From positions 1 to 61,751 of the forward strand of contig NZ_JAFUMA010000034.1 in the NCBI RefSeq assembly GCF_017483025.1: 61,751 nt of DNA. Reading direction: 5' to 3'. The notes beneath the pieces are model-generated. The model was not told where the DNA came from and did no database searches. It worked only from the letters and a program-made list of their open reading frames with translations. Source of the DNA: Anaerotignum sp. Lineage in GTDB: Bacteria > Bacillota > Clostridia > Lachnospirales > Anaerotignaceae. The translations under genes were made by a program, and so were the position numbers. Below, one piece after another: positions 52,265 to 60,469 of this stretch (its first letter is position 1; each line of letters opens with the position of its first letter).

Positions 52265-53716
52265 ATGGAATCCATTTGGACAAAAACCTGCAGCATCCCC
52301 AGACGGGAACAGCTTCAGAAAGATATGAAAACAGAGGTGGCTGTCATTGGCGCAGGTATGGCAGGCATCCTCATCGCCTGGCAACTGCAGAAGGCAGGCA
52401 AACAAGTCATCATTCTAGAAGCAGACCGCATTGCCAGCGGGCAGACGAAAAATACTACGGCCAAAATCACTTCTCAACATGATTTGATTTACGCAAATCT
52501 GATTTCTTCTCAGGAGGAAGAAAAAGCCCGCCAATACGCCATGGCAAACGAAACTGCCATTGAGGAATATCGACGTATCATTCAGGAAGAACAGATTCAC
52601 TGTAATTTCGAAGAAACTCAAGCCTATGTTTATTCTACAGATAAAGAAAAACTGATGGAAGAAGCCAAAGCCGCCGCATCCCTCGGGATTTCCGCTTCTT
52701 TTGTCAGCCATGCAACTCTGCCCTTTCAACGAACCTGCGCTCTGCGTTTCGATGGGCAGGCCCAATTTCATCCTTTGAAATTCATCAAGCATCTGGCAGA
52801 ACAACTGGAAATATACGAAAAAACGCCCGTCCGAACAGTGGACGAGCATATTTTACACACGCCAAAGGCAACCGTAACAGCGGAACACATCGTCTTTGCG
52901 ACCCACTACCCCTTCGTGAATTTCCCCGGACTGTATTTCGCCCGCATGCATCAGGAACGTTCCTATGTGCTGGCGCTGGAAAATGCCCCTATGGAACAAG
53001 GCATGTTCATCGGTGATGGGGAAACCTCTTATTCCTTCCGCACCTATGACAAATATCTCCTTTTCGGCGGCGAAGGGCACCGCACGGGCGATAATCGCCA
53101 AGGCGGGAAATACAATGCTCTACGACAAAAGGCAAAAGAATTATTTCCCCAATCCTTAGAAGCTGCCCATTGGTCTGCTCAGGATTGTATTCCTGCAGAT
53201 GGCATTCCCTATATTGGACAATATGCCAGCGGGAAACCCTATTGGTACGTGTCAACAGGCTTCCAGAAATGGGGCATGACCACTTCCATGGTTTCCGCCA
53301 TGCTGATTCGAGATATGATCTGCGGAAAAGAAAATCCTTATGCCGCAGTTTTCGATCCCCGACGTTTTTCTGCCGAAGCCGCCAGCGGGATCGCCTGCGA
53401 AGGCAGGCAAGCCGTCAAAACTTTCGCAAAACGGCTATTTCAATTACCAGAAGCCACCGCAAAGGAATTGCCTTTGGGTCATGGTGGTATAGTCGACCTA
53501 GATGGGGATAAAATTGGCGTATATAAAGAGGAAGATGGTACTCTGCATTTGGTTGAAATCCGCTGTCCCCATCTGGGCTGCCAGCTGGAATGGAACCCTG
53601 ATGAAAAAAGCTGGGACTGCCCCTGCCATGGTTCCCGATTCGATTTTCGCGGAAAATGCATCACCAATCCTGCTCAGGAGGATATTACAATAGAAAAAGA
53701 AAGGCCCCTGCCATAA
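52265..53716 (+). CDS. FAD-dependent oxidoreductase with C-terminal Rieske domain
   Basis: This 483-residue protein has an N-terminal DAO-type FAD domain (about 22-365; dinucleotide motif VIGAGMAGILIAWQL, then ILEADRIASGQT) and a C-terminal Rieske [2Fe-2S] domain (about 395-483; CPHLGCQLEW and CPCHGSRFD). Members are common in Firmicutes but their substrate is not known to me. It could pass electrons between a flavin-oxidised amine and the Rieske cluster. The gene is divergent from the DUF255/oxoacid oxidoreductase/rubrerythrin operon, with only about 120 bases between them, hinting at shared redox control. The ribosome site AGGAGG is partly inside a hairpin. Confidence 0.92.
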   Translation: MESIWTKTCSIPRREQLQKDMKTEVAVIGAGMAGILIAWQLQKAGKQVIILEADRIASGQTKNTTAKITSQHDLIYANLISSQEEEKARQYAMANETAIEEYRRIIQEEQIHCNFEETQAYVYSTDKEKLMEEAKAAASLGISASFVSHATLPFQRTCALRFDGQAQFHPLKFIKHLAEQLEIYEKTPVRTVDEHILHTPKATVTAEHIVFATHYPFVNFPGLYFARMHQERSYVLALENAPMEQGMFIGDGETSYSFRTYDKYLLFGGEGHRTGDNRQGGKYNALRQKAKELFPQSLEAAHWSAQDCIPADGIPYIGQYASGKPYWYVSTGFQKWGMTTSMVSAMLIRDMICGKENPYAAVFDPRRFSAEAASGIACEGRQAVKTFAKRLFQLPEATAKELPLGHGGIVDLDGDKIGVYKEEDGTLHLVEIRCPHLGCQLEWNPDEKSWDCPCHGSRFDFRGKCITNPAQEDITIEKERPLP

Positions 53717-53726
53717 GGCAGGAGCC
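53702..53726. terminator. Bidirectional terminator between the FAD/Rieske gene and pct
   Basis: GGCCCCTGCC, ATAA loop, GGCAGGAGCC with U-runs on both strands (TTTTTT on plus, TTTCTTTTT on minus). Confidence 0.92.
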
Positions 53727-53764
53727 ATTTTTTATGTATGAAATTCAGATGATTCGATTAAAAA

Positions 53765-55342
53765 TCAAGCCTTCATTTCTTTCAGACCCATCAGGCCTTC
53801 TTCGAACAGAGCAGCGGGCATCAGTTTGATTTCGCCGTTTTCATCTCTATCGATGATAGGTTCGAATTCCATCTGATCCAAGATCTGTGTCTGCAGATCG
53901 ATACCAGGAGCGATTTCTGTCAGGTGCAGACCGTCTTCTTTCAGAACGAATACGCATCTTTCTGTCATGTACATTACCTGCTGACCGTTTGCGTTAGCAA
54001 TGTCACCATTGAATGTAACCTGTTCTACAGATTTAACGAATTTTTTCTGTCTACCTTCCTGAGCGATTACAACTTTGCCGTCTTCTACTTTAACTTTCAG
54101 ACCGCCTGCTGTAAATGTACCGCAGAAGAATACTTTAGGTGTGCACTGTGTGATGTTGATGAAACCACCGCAACCAGCGATTCTGGGACCGAATCTGGAA
54201 ACGTTGATGGAGCCGTGAGGGTCACATTCAGCCAGACCCAGATAGCACAGATCCAGACCGCCGCCATCATAGAAGTCGAACTGGTAGCCCTGATCCAGCA
54301 GTGCGTCTGCGTTGTAAGCAGCACCGAATCTGATACCGCCAGCGGGTACGCCGCCAACAGCGCCGCCTTCTACTGTCAGTGTCATGAAGTCGCCGATGCC
54401 TTCTTCGTTAGCTACGGAAGCAACGTATTCAGGAGCACCTACGCCCAGGTTAACTGCAACGTCTTTTTCCAGTTCCAGAGCGCCACGACGACCGATGATC
54501 TTCTTAGCGTCCAGAGGCAGGGGAGCGGGAGCAACGTCAGGGTTTCTCATTTCGCCGGACAGAGCAGGATCGTATTCACAATCCAGAGACTGCTGATGAT
54601 CTTTGGAATCAGCAACTACAACGTAGTCAACATAGATACCGGGAACTTTAACCAGACGAGGATCCAGTGTACCAGCTTTAACAACTTTTTCTACCTGAAC
54701 GATAACGATACCGCCGCTGTTTTTAACAGCCTGGCATACGGATGTACCTTCCAGAGGAGAAACTTCTTTTTCGAAGGAGATGTTACCAGCTTCGTCAGCG
54801 TATGTACCTCTGATCATAGCAACGTTGATGGGGAATGCAGGGTAGAACAGATAGTCCTGGCCTTTGAAGTTTACCAGTTCAACGTAGTCTTCTGTTGTTT
54901 TTTCGTTTACTTTACCGCCGCCGTTTCTGGGATCGATGAATGTACCCAGACCAACTTTTGTCAGGACACCAGGTCTATGACCAGCGATTTCTCTGAACAG
55001 GTGGCACAGAGCACCCTGAGAAACGTTGTAAGCTTCGATTTTATTTTCCAGAGCCAGTTTCTGCAGAGCGGGAACTGTTGCCCAGTGACCAGCCATGTAT
55101 CTCTTCAGCAGACCTTCGTGTGCGAAGTGTTCTGCACCACGGCCGTCTTTGTTACCCTGAGAACCGCAGTATACATAGAACAGATCTCTAGGTTCACCTG
55201 TTGCCAGGAATCTTTCTTCTACAGCTCTATCCAGAGCTTCGGGAATTGCAGATGCTACGAAACCACTTGTTGTGATTGTATCGCCGTTTTTAATCAGCGC
55301 AGCAGCTTCAGCAGCAGTAATAATTTTTACCTGTCTAGCCAT
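53765..55342 (-). CDS. pct: Propionate CoA-transferase
   Basis: This 525-residue family I CoA-transferase moves CoA from propionyl- or acetyl-CoA to lactate, feeding the dehydratase. The protein aligns nearly throughout with the A. propionicum enzyme as I remember it (524 residues; shared GSQGNKDGRGAEHFAHEGLL, NVSQGALCHLF, FIDPRNGGGKVN). The catalytic glutamate should be Glu325 in MTLTVEGGA, matching Glu324 there. It is the last gene of the acrylate operon, 106 bases behind lcdB with a perfect hairpin between. The start has AGGAGGT. Broad substrate range is known for the family. Confidence 0.95.
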   Translation of the reverse strand: MARQVKIITAAEAAALIKNGDTITTSGFVASAIPEALDRAVEERFLATGEPRDLFYVYCGSQGNKDGRGAEHFAHEGLLKRYMAGHWATVPALQKLALENKIEAYNVSQGALCHLFREIAGHRPGVLTKVGLGTFIDPRNGGGKVNEKTTEDYVELVNFKGQDYLFYPAFPINVAMIRGTYADEAGNISFEKEVSPLEGTSVCQAVKNSGGIVIVQVEKVVKAGTLDPRLVKVPGIYVDYVVVADSKDHQQSLDCEYDPALSGEMRNPDVAPAPLPLDAKKIIGRRGALELEKDVAVNLGVGAPEYVASVANEEGIGDFMTLTVEGGAVGGVPAGGIRFGAAYNADALLDQGYQFDFYDGGGLDLCYLGLAECDPHGSINVSRFGPRIAGCGGFINITQCTPKVFFCGTFTAGGLKVKVEDGKVVIAQEGRQKKFVKSVEQVTFNGDIANANGQQVMYMTERCVFVLKEDGLHLTEIAPGIDLQTQILDQMEFEPIIDRDENGEIKLMPAALFEEGLMGLKEMKA

Positions 55343-55385
55343 TATGTTAGACCTCCTATAAAAATTTTTGTAATATTACAAGAAC

Positions 55386-55409
55386 ACAGGGGTAGTCTCC
55401 TACCCCTGT
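55386..55409 (-). promoter_or_regulatory. Perfect intercistronic hairpin between lcdB and pct
   Basis: ACAGGGGTAG, four-base loop, CTACCCCTGT: ten perfect pairs without a U-run after it on the minus strand. It is more likely an RNA-processing or stability element that sets the ratio of dehydratase to CoA-transferase than a terminator. Confidence 0.6.
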
Positions 55410-55448
55410 TTATTTACATTTCCATCAAAGTAAATGCGGCAGGAAAAA

Positions 55449-56579
55449 TTACAGCATTTCTACGAAGGACTGCAGTCTTGTCTTAACCTGTTCGAAGGAT
55501 GTTACTTCCTGGTCAACTTCGATCATCAGGTTCTTAACACCTTTTTCTTCGAATTCTCTGTACATTACAGGGTAGTCCCATTCTTCGGGATCGCAGAATT
55601 TCATCATAGCAACGATAACTGCGTCAGCGCCTGTAGCGATTGTTTTGTTGATCAGCATTTTGCCGCGGCCTTTCTTTGTATCTGTTGCAACGGAGCAACC
55701 ATACATCTGCTGCCATGCTTTTGCCATTCTGTACAGAGGGCCTTCTTCGCCGTCCAGAACGTCAACACGGATCTGTCTGGATTCCTGAGCCAGGTCGTCA
55801 TCAACGATAGCCAGTTTGAATTCGTCGAAGATTTCAAGCAGCTGGTTGGGTTCCAGCAGGATACCTGTAACAACTACTTTCTTGCCATCCCAAGGTTCAA
55901 CGGGCATAGCTTTGATTTCAGCGATCAGTTCTTTCACCAGAGCTGTGTGTTTTTCTTTCAGCATGAACTGTCTTGCTTTGAATACAGCATGACGGTCAAC
56001 AGCGCTGATAACCTGAGGGTAGTCAGCTGCTACTTTAACGAATTCACGCATAACTGCTCTGTTTTCGTTGTAGATAGCGATGGAGTTTTCCAGAGCTGCG
56101 TTTGTGATTGTAACGCCCAGGTAAGCTTCCAGCTGTTTTTTAACCAGTTCGTATTCTGTTACCAGGAATTTGTTAGCTGCTTCCAGGCCTCTGTTCTGAG
56201 GATGTGTGAATACGATTACTTTGTCAGCGTTAGCGCCTTTCCATTTCTGGGACAGGCATTTCAGTGTGTCACAAGGTACGGAGAACAGAACTGCTGCCAG
56301 ATCATCGTAAGCGCCTTCGCACTGCAGTTCCATGATCTGCTGCATGATAGAGCATGCGAATGCGGGCAGATATGTACGTGCTTTAGAGATCTGTTTGCCC
56401 TGTGCACCCCAGATACCCATGGGCAGGTAACCTGTTGCGTGTACCATTTCTTCGGGAGCGTAGATAGGCATGATACCTACAGCGCCTTTACCTGTTTCAG
56501 CTTTATAATCATCCATTGCTTTCTTGGGATTAGCTGCAACTTCTTTCAGTTGGGATAAGATAGCTTCTACTTTACTCAT
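55449..56579 (-). CDS. lcdB: Lactoyl-CoA dehydratase, beta subunit (2-hydroxyacyl-CoA dehydratase)
   Basis: This 376-residue HgdB/LcdB-type subunit shares an oxygen-sensitive [4Fe-4S] cluster role with LcdA in radical dehydration of 2-hydroxyacyl-CoA. Candidate cluster cysteines lie in FACSIMQQIM, VPCDTLKCLS and MKFCDPEEWDYPV. The start has GAGGAGGA. It follows lcdA by 18 bases. The Pct-type CoA-transferase next door points to lactoyl-CoA (acryloyl-CoA product); the related (R)-2-hydroxyisocaproyl- or phenyllactyl-CoA systems use a family III CoA-transferase instead. Confidence 0.9.
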   Translation of the reverse strand: MSKVEAILSQLKEVAANPKKAMDDYKAETGKGAVGIMPIYAPEEMVHATGYLPMGIWGAQGKQISKARTYLPAFACSIMQQIMELQCEGAYDDLAAVLFSVPCDTLKCLSQKWKGANADKVIVFTHPQNRGLEAANKFLVTEYELVKKQLEAYLGVTITNAALENSIAIYNENRAVMREFVKVAADYPQVISAVDRHAVFKARQFMLKEKHTALVKELIAEIKAMPVEPWDGKKVVVTGILLEPNQLLEIFDEFKLAIVDDDLAQESRQIRVDVLDGEEGPLYRMAKAWQQMYGCSVATDTKKGRGKMLINKTIATGADAVIVAMMKFCDPEEWDYPVMYREFEEKGVKNLMIEVDQEVTSFEQVKTRLQSFVEML

Positions 56580-56597
56580 CGTTTTCTCCTCCTCAAA

Positions 56598-57863
56598 TTA
56601 TTCTGCTGCCAAGTTTGCTTCCATCATTTCTACCAGTGCCTGTACACGTGTTTCGTACTGAGCAGGAGAATATACGTTAGGGTCTGTCTGGTCACCATCG
56701 AAGGATACGTAAGGTTTGCCGTTTACGCCTTTGATGATTTCAGCTGTTTCAACGTTCAGGAAGGACATCAGCTTACAAGATCTGTTCAGGTGGTAGATTG
56801 TACCATCGATCTGGCCTTTTTCCATGATTTTCAGCAGAACATCAACTTTGTTGGACAGGCATGTGTTGATGTAGATTCTTGTGTAAGCTTCTGCCATGGA
56901 GTGCAGGGATTCATCGTTTGCATCATATTCCAGGTTCCACAGGTCGGGGTATGCTGTACCTGTCATGATAGCGCCCAGGTTCTTTGTTGTTTTGAATGTG
57001 TGACCCAGGTGAGGCCATACAGCGATACCTTCCCACTGGAATCTTGTTTTTTCAGCACCTTTGAAAGCGTAAACGCCAGCTTTCAGATTAGCTTCCAGTT
57101 CGTCTGCGAATGCTTTGAATGTGATTTCAGCATAATCCAGGGAACGGCAAGCTACGATCAGTGCCATGTAGTTGAACAGGTCGAAACCATTCAGAGGAGA
57201 GGGTTTGTATTTAGCCATATCAGCGATTCTGTTCCAGTGGTATACGGAACGCTGTGTCTGGTCTTTAACTTCCTTGAATTTTTTCCAGTCGAAAGGTCTG
57301 CCGCAGATTACTTCCAGCTGAGAAATAGCGTTTCTGAACTGGTCAGCGATATATGCTTTTGCATATTCGGGAATAGGCATTGTGTGGTTGAAAGGTACGT
57401 CGATTACGATGCAGGGAATATCCAGTTCTGCAGCCAGGTTTTCGTACCATTTCAGCAGTGTGTTACAAATGTTGTTACATGTGATTACCAGATCGGGCAG
57501 GGGAACGTCAGCTGCAGGAGAGTTAACCAGAACTTCGGGTTTTTTACCTGTGATAGCTGCTTCTTTCAGACATTCCATGTAACCCATGTTTACTCTACCA
57601 TAAGAACAGCAGTCGATGTTGTAACCTTTTCTTGTTGCAACGTCCAGCATGTCGATAGCACCTTTTCTAGCACCGATACCAGCTGCGTGTGTTTCGGGGT
57701 AGATCATAGCGATACCCATTGTTACGCAGAATTCGGAAGGAGCTACGGATGCGGACCAGCAAACAAGGTCGCCTCTTGCTTTAGCGTCTCTTGCATCCTG
57801 ATCGGCTTTGTTCTGATAGTAGCCTAACAATTTTTTTGCTGCCATGCCTTGTGTTAAACTCAT
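56598..57863 (-). CDS. lcdA: Lactoyl-CoA dehydratase, alpha subunit (2-hydroxyacyl-CoA dehydratase)
   Basis: This 421-residue alpha subunit of the dehydratase contains the HgdB/C-like fold in two halves. Conserved cysteines appear in CCSYGRVNMGYM, TCNNICNTLLKWYE and HLNRSCKLMSF; three of them should bind the [4Fe-4S] cluster. The enzyme eliminates water from lactoyl-CoA through a ketyl radical after receiving one high-energy electron from LcdC. It lies 18 bases after lcdC and 18 before lcdB, so the three proteins are translated from one message. Ribosome site AGAGGGA. Confidence 0.9.
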   Translation of the reverse strand: MSLTQGMAAKKLLGYYQNKADQDARDAKARGDLVCWSASVAPSEFCVTMGIAMIYPETHAAGIGARKGAIDMLDVATRKGYNIDCCSYGRVNMGYMECLKEAAITGKKPEVLVNSPAADVPLPDLVITCNNICNTLLKWYENLAAELDIPCIVIDVPFNHTMPIPEYAKAYIADQFRNAISQLEVICGRPFDWKKFKEVKDQTQRSVYHWNRIADMAKYKPSPLNGFDLFNYMALIVACRSLDYAEITFKAFADELEANLKAGVYAFKGAEKTRFQWEGIAVWPHLGHTFKTTKNLGAIMTGTAYPDLWNLEYDANDESLHSMAEAYTRIYINTCLSNKVDVLLKIMEKGQIDGTIYHLNRSCKLMSFLNVETAEIIKGVNGKPYVSFDGDQTDPNVYSPAQYETRVQALVEMMEANLAAE

Positions 57864-57881
57864 TCTAATCCCTCTTTCTTA

Positions 57882-58658
57882 TTATTTTTTTGTTGCCGCT
57901 TCGTATGCGAACAGTGCCGCACCGAGAGCGCCTGTTGTTTGTGGATTGGGTGCCACAATTACATCTGTTTTCAATACGCTAGAGACCGCTCTGACTACGC
58001 CTGCATTTTTTGCAACGCCGCCTGTGAAGACAACGTCTTTTTCCAGACCGCCTCTGTAAGCAAGGCCGCACGCTCTGCTAGCTACGGACATGTGAACCCC
58101 TTTAGCGATGTTATTTCTGCTTGTGCCTTTGGAAAGCTGAGAAATAACTTCAGATTCAGCGAATACAGTACAAGTACTGCTGATAGGCGCTGTTTCTGTA
58201 GCGAGTTCGTCCAGTCCAGCCATTTCATCCAGTGTTGTTTCCAGAACTCTGGCCATAACCTCGATGAAACGACCTGTACCTGCCGCACATTTATCGTTCA
58301 TAAAAAACTGCTTGATGACACCTTTGTTATCCAGTCTGATCGCTTTCGCGTCCTGACCGCCGATATCGATGATGGTACGTGCAGTGGGTACCAAAAAGTA
58401 AATGCCTTTTGCATGGCAGCTGATTTCGGAGAACTGTTTATCAGCATCCAAAGAGAATCTGCCATAACCGGTAGCGACTGTAAAGGAAATATCTTCCTGT
58501 TTCAGACCGCTTGCTTCGAAAGCTGCTTCAATCGCTTTCTTGGGACCTGAAGAACCTGTACCAACCTGTACAACTTCTGCAGCAACGACATCTTTACCGT
58601 CTTTCAAAATAACTACTTTGGAAGATGCGGAGCCAACGTCAATACCCATTGTATACAT
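57882..58658 (-). CDS. lcdC: Dehydratase activator (ATP-dependent archerase) LcdC
   Basis: This 258-residue ASKHA-fold ATPase (BadF/HgdC family) injects a high-energy electron into the dehydratase at the cost of ATP. The nucleotide site shows GIDVGSASSKVV and TIIDIGGQDAKAI, later VFTGGVAKNAG. The dimer-bridging [4Fe-4S] cluster ligands are Cys124 (NDKCAAGTGRF) and Cys163 (SSTCTVFAESEV), three residues off Acidaminococcus HgdC (127 and 166). It is the first enzyme gene of the acrylate operon, with GGAGGAGG before the ATG and a leader that holds a small ORF. Confidence 0.95.
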   Translation of the reverse strand: MYTMGIDVGSASSKVVILKDGKDVVAAEVVQVGTGSSGPKKAIEAAFEASGLKQEDISFTVATGYGRFSLDADKQFSEISCHAKGIYFLVPTARTIIDIGGQDAKAIRLDNKGVIKQFFMNDKCAAGTGRFIEVMARVLETTLDEMAGLDELATETAPISSTCTVFAESEVISQLSKGTSRNNIAKGVHMSVASRACGLAYRGGLEKDVVFTGGVAKNAGVVRAVSSVLKTDVIVAPNPQTTGALGAALFAYEAATKK

Positions 58659-58704
58659 CCTGTTTTACCTCCTCCGTTTTATATTTAACCATGCGATAAA
58701 ACAA

Positions 58705-58836
58705 TCATGAAGAGTTTTGGCGCGCCTGCTGTCCCCGTGTTTCTTTTTTTGCAGGCTGCCGGATGAATGACATCAGAAAGAACCTATATCCTTGAATATA
58801 AGTTCCTTTCATTCCGAAATACAGTCTGACTGGCAT
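58705..58836 (-). CDS. Candidate 43-residue leader peptide of the acrylate operon
   Basis: An ATG at 58836 sits three bases after a perfect AGGAGG, about 15 bases from the predicted transcript start, and opens a 43-codon frame that stops 46 bases before lcdC. The peptide is basic and aromatic-rich at the start (MPVRLYFGMKGTYIQGYRFF), without a signal peptide. Two strong hairpins overlap it (58815-58850 and 58777-58809), so its translation could change leader folding. Short spacing to the ribosome site and lack of a known family keep confidence low. Confidence 0.45.
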   Translation of the reverse strand: MPVRLYFGMKGTYIQGYRFFLMSFIRQPAKKETRGQQARQNSS

Positions 58837-58850
58837 AGTCCTCCTGTATT
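58777..58850 (-). promoter_or_regulatory. Two leader hairpins of the acrylate operon
   Basis: Hairpin 1: AAATACAG/CTGTATTT encloses the AGGAGG and ATG of the leader ORF. Hairpin 2: AAAGGAACTTATAT pairs with ATATAGGTTCTTT (13 pairs, one bulge) around UCAAGG. Neither has a U-run. They may protect the 5' end or regulate translation. Confidence 0.5.
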
Positions 58851-58857
58851 TGTCTTG

Positions 58858-58886
58858 ATTATAACATCAATAATTTTATATTTCAA
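58858..58886 (-). promoter_or_regulatory. Sigma-A promoter of the acrylate operon
   Basis: TTGAAA (58881-58886), 17-base spacer, TATAAT (58858-58863) on the minus strand; the start is expected about 58851. It is a strong constitutive-type promoter, fitting a main energy pathway. Confidence 0.88.
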
Positions 58887-59313
58887 CCTAAATTGTTAAA
58901 AATTTATTTTTATTTTGGAATTTTTGCAGAAAAATGGTGGTTCTTCCCAAAAAAACGAAATTCTGTATACAAAGTACTTTGCATGCTATCTATTTTACCT
59001 GTTTTTTTGTAAAAATGATTGCATTTTTATCTAAATTGCTTTTGTATTTTGGCAAATCCCCTCCCTCCCAGACCTCATCCCTACTTCATTTATAGGGGAT
59101 GTCTATCCTGATAAAGGCCGTTTTTTATTCCTATCACGCCGCAGGGCTTTCTATTAGACCTGTCCTTCCCCGCGATTTTGTTAAATTATATGCAAAATCT
59201 CAAAGGATATGCCCTGCAGTGGGCTTTTTCCTGTCCAACAAGATCCTTGCGTTTTCGCCATTTTTTACTGTTCTGCTGTTCATCCACTGCACATTTTTTC
59301 TGTCAAAATAAAC
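58887..59313. other. Intergenic stretch without a supported gene
   Basis: About 430 AT-rich bases upstream of the acrylate promoter. One plus-strand open frame of 70 codons (59099-59311) has no ribosome site at a usable distance and unusual composition. A small GCCC/GGGC hairpin with a U-run lies near 59210-59230. Nothing else is recognised. Confidence 0.5.
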
Positions 59314-59353
59314 ACAGGGTCTTCTGCGCATGTAAATTAGCAGAAAACCCTGT
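59314..59353 (-). terminator. Terminator of the penicillin-binding protein/patatin operon
   Basis: ACAGGGTTTTCTGC pairs with GCAGAAGACCCTGT (one mismatch) around a 12-base loop; a T-rich tail follows on the minus strand. Confidence 0.75.
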
Positions 59354-59357
59354 CTGA

Positions 59358-60458
59358 TTAAATTTTTTTAATTTTCTGTTGTCCCTTGGCGATCTCCGAC
59401 AGCAGTTCAGCCTCTGTTCGGATTTGGAAAGGAGAGATCTCCGCCTTTTCTGCCAGCTGTTCTAAAAAGCGGATCAAAAGCTCATGATAATCTCCATCCT
59501 TTGCCTTCAACCGCTTCGCCAGTTTAGGCAAAAGCCTCTCATTCATTTCTCTGAGAGAGACCGTTTCTTCCTTTAAATATAATTCCAGCAGTGTTTTCAA
59601 TGCCAGATACGCCTGCATCTCGTCCCACTGACGATCGATATAATATTTCTCGCCTGCCAGTCCATAAAGCATCCGCATGCCATCGAAATAACCCAATGTC
59701 ATATCTTTCTTGCTTTGCTCTGCATCGAACTGCAGGATGCCACCCAATTTTTCTTTGGCAGCAATGGTAATGATATTAGCGTCCTCCGGTATTTTTGTTC
59801 GCTTTTCAAAACCAAGGCCATAAATACGGATCACGATGATATCTCTGTATCCTCTGTCCAGCAGAGTGCTGATTGGCACGATATTCTGTACACTGCCATC
59901 CACATAATCCTTGCCATCCAGTTTCATTCTCTGGAATCCCGGAACATAGGCACTGGCCAGAAGCATGTCTTTCAGCTTGCCTGCCTCCAGTTCATCTGCA
60001 TCGATATCCATTTCCTTTTTATCCGTCAGGGAATACGTCACCAGAAAAAATTTCTTGCCGGAGGCTTTGATCTTTTCTTCATCTACATATTCAGCAAGCA
60101 GCTTTCGCAAAGGCTCGATATCCAGTCCGCCATCCTTGATGATCTCCACAAAATCCTTCAGAAGCGTCTTTAAATCCAGTTCACCGATCTTTCGATCATA
60201 AAGATTTTTCATCTGGACATCATCCGCATCAAATACCTGAGAAAATCTGATATTTTCCCAAAGATGAATAGCCTGTTCCAGTTCCCCCATAACCATCATT
60301 GCGCCATTCAGCGCCCCAACAGAAGTTCCCGCCACGGCGTCAAATTTCACGCCCGCTTCATCGAGAGCTTTCCAGACGCCTACTTCATAGGCGCCCTTTG
60401 CGCCGCCGCCTTCCAAAGCGATGGCATATGTTTTTGATGTGTCAAATTTTAATTCCAT
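59358..60458 (-). CDS. Patatin-like phospholipase/acyl hydrolase
   Basis: This 366-residue patatin-family serine hydrolase has the oxyanion loop GGGAKGAYEVG (17-27), the nucleophile Ser46 in GTSVG and the catalytic aspartate in DYVDGSVQNIVP. Family members release fatty acids from phospholipids or other acyl lipids. There is no signal peptide. The C-terminal 120 residues are helical and of unknown role. It follows the penicillin-binding protein gene by 11 bases, so it is part of a cell-envelope operon. Confidence 0.93.
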   Translation of the reverse strand: MELKFDTSKTYAIALEGGGAKGAYEVGVWKALDEAGVKFDAVAGTSVGALNGAMMVMGELEQAIHLWENIRFSQVFDADDVQMKNLYDRKIGELDLKTLLKDFVEIIKDGGLDIEPLRKLLAEYVDEEKIKASGKKFFLVTYSLTDKKEMDIDADELEAGKLKDMLLASAYVPGFQRMKLDGKDYVDGSVQNIVPISTLLDRGYRDIIVIRIYGLGFEKRTKIPEDANIITIAAKEKLGGILQFDAEQSKKDMTLGYFDGMRMLYGLAGEKYYIDRQWDEMQAYLALKTLLELYLKEETVSLREMNERLLPKLAKRLKAKDGDYHELLIRFLEQLAEKAEISPFQIRTEAELLSEIAKGQQKIKKI

Positions 60459-60469
60459 CTGACCACCTC

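Noticed and set aside
55449..57863. Dehydratase called as 2-hydroxyisocaproyl-CoA or phenyllactyl-CoA dehydratase
   Set aside because: Those systems pair with family III CoA-transferases; the partner here is a family I Pct.
59099..59311. 70-codon plus-strand frame upstream of the acrylate promoter
   Set aside because: No ribosome site at usable distance and no recognisable sequence; it lies in an AT-rich intergenic region.
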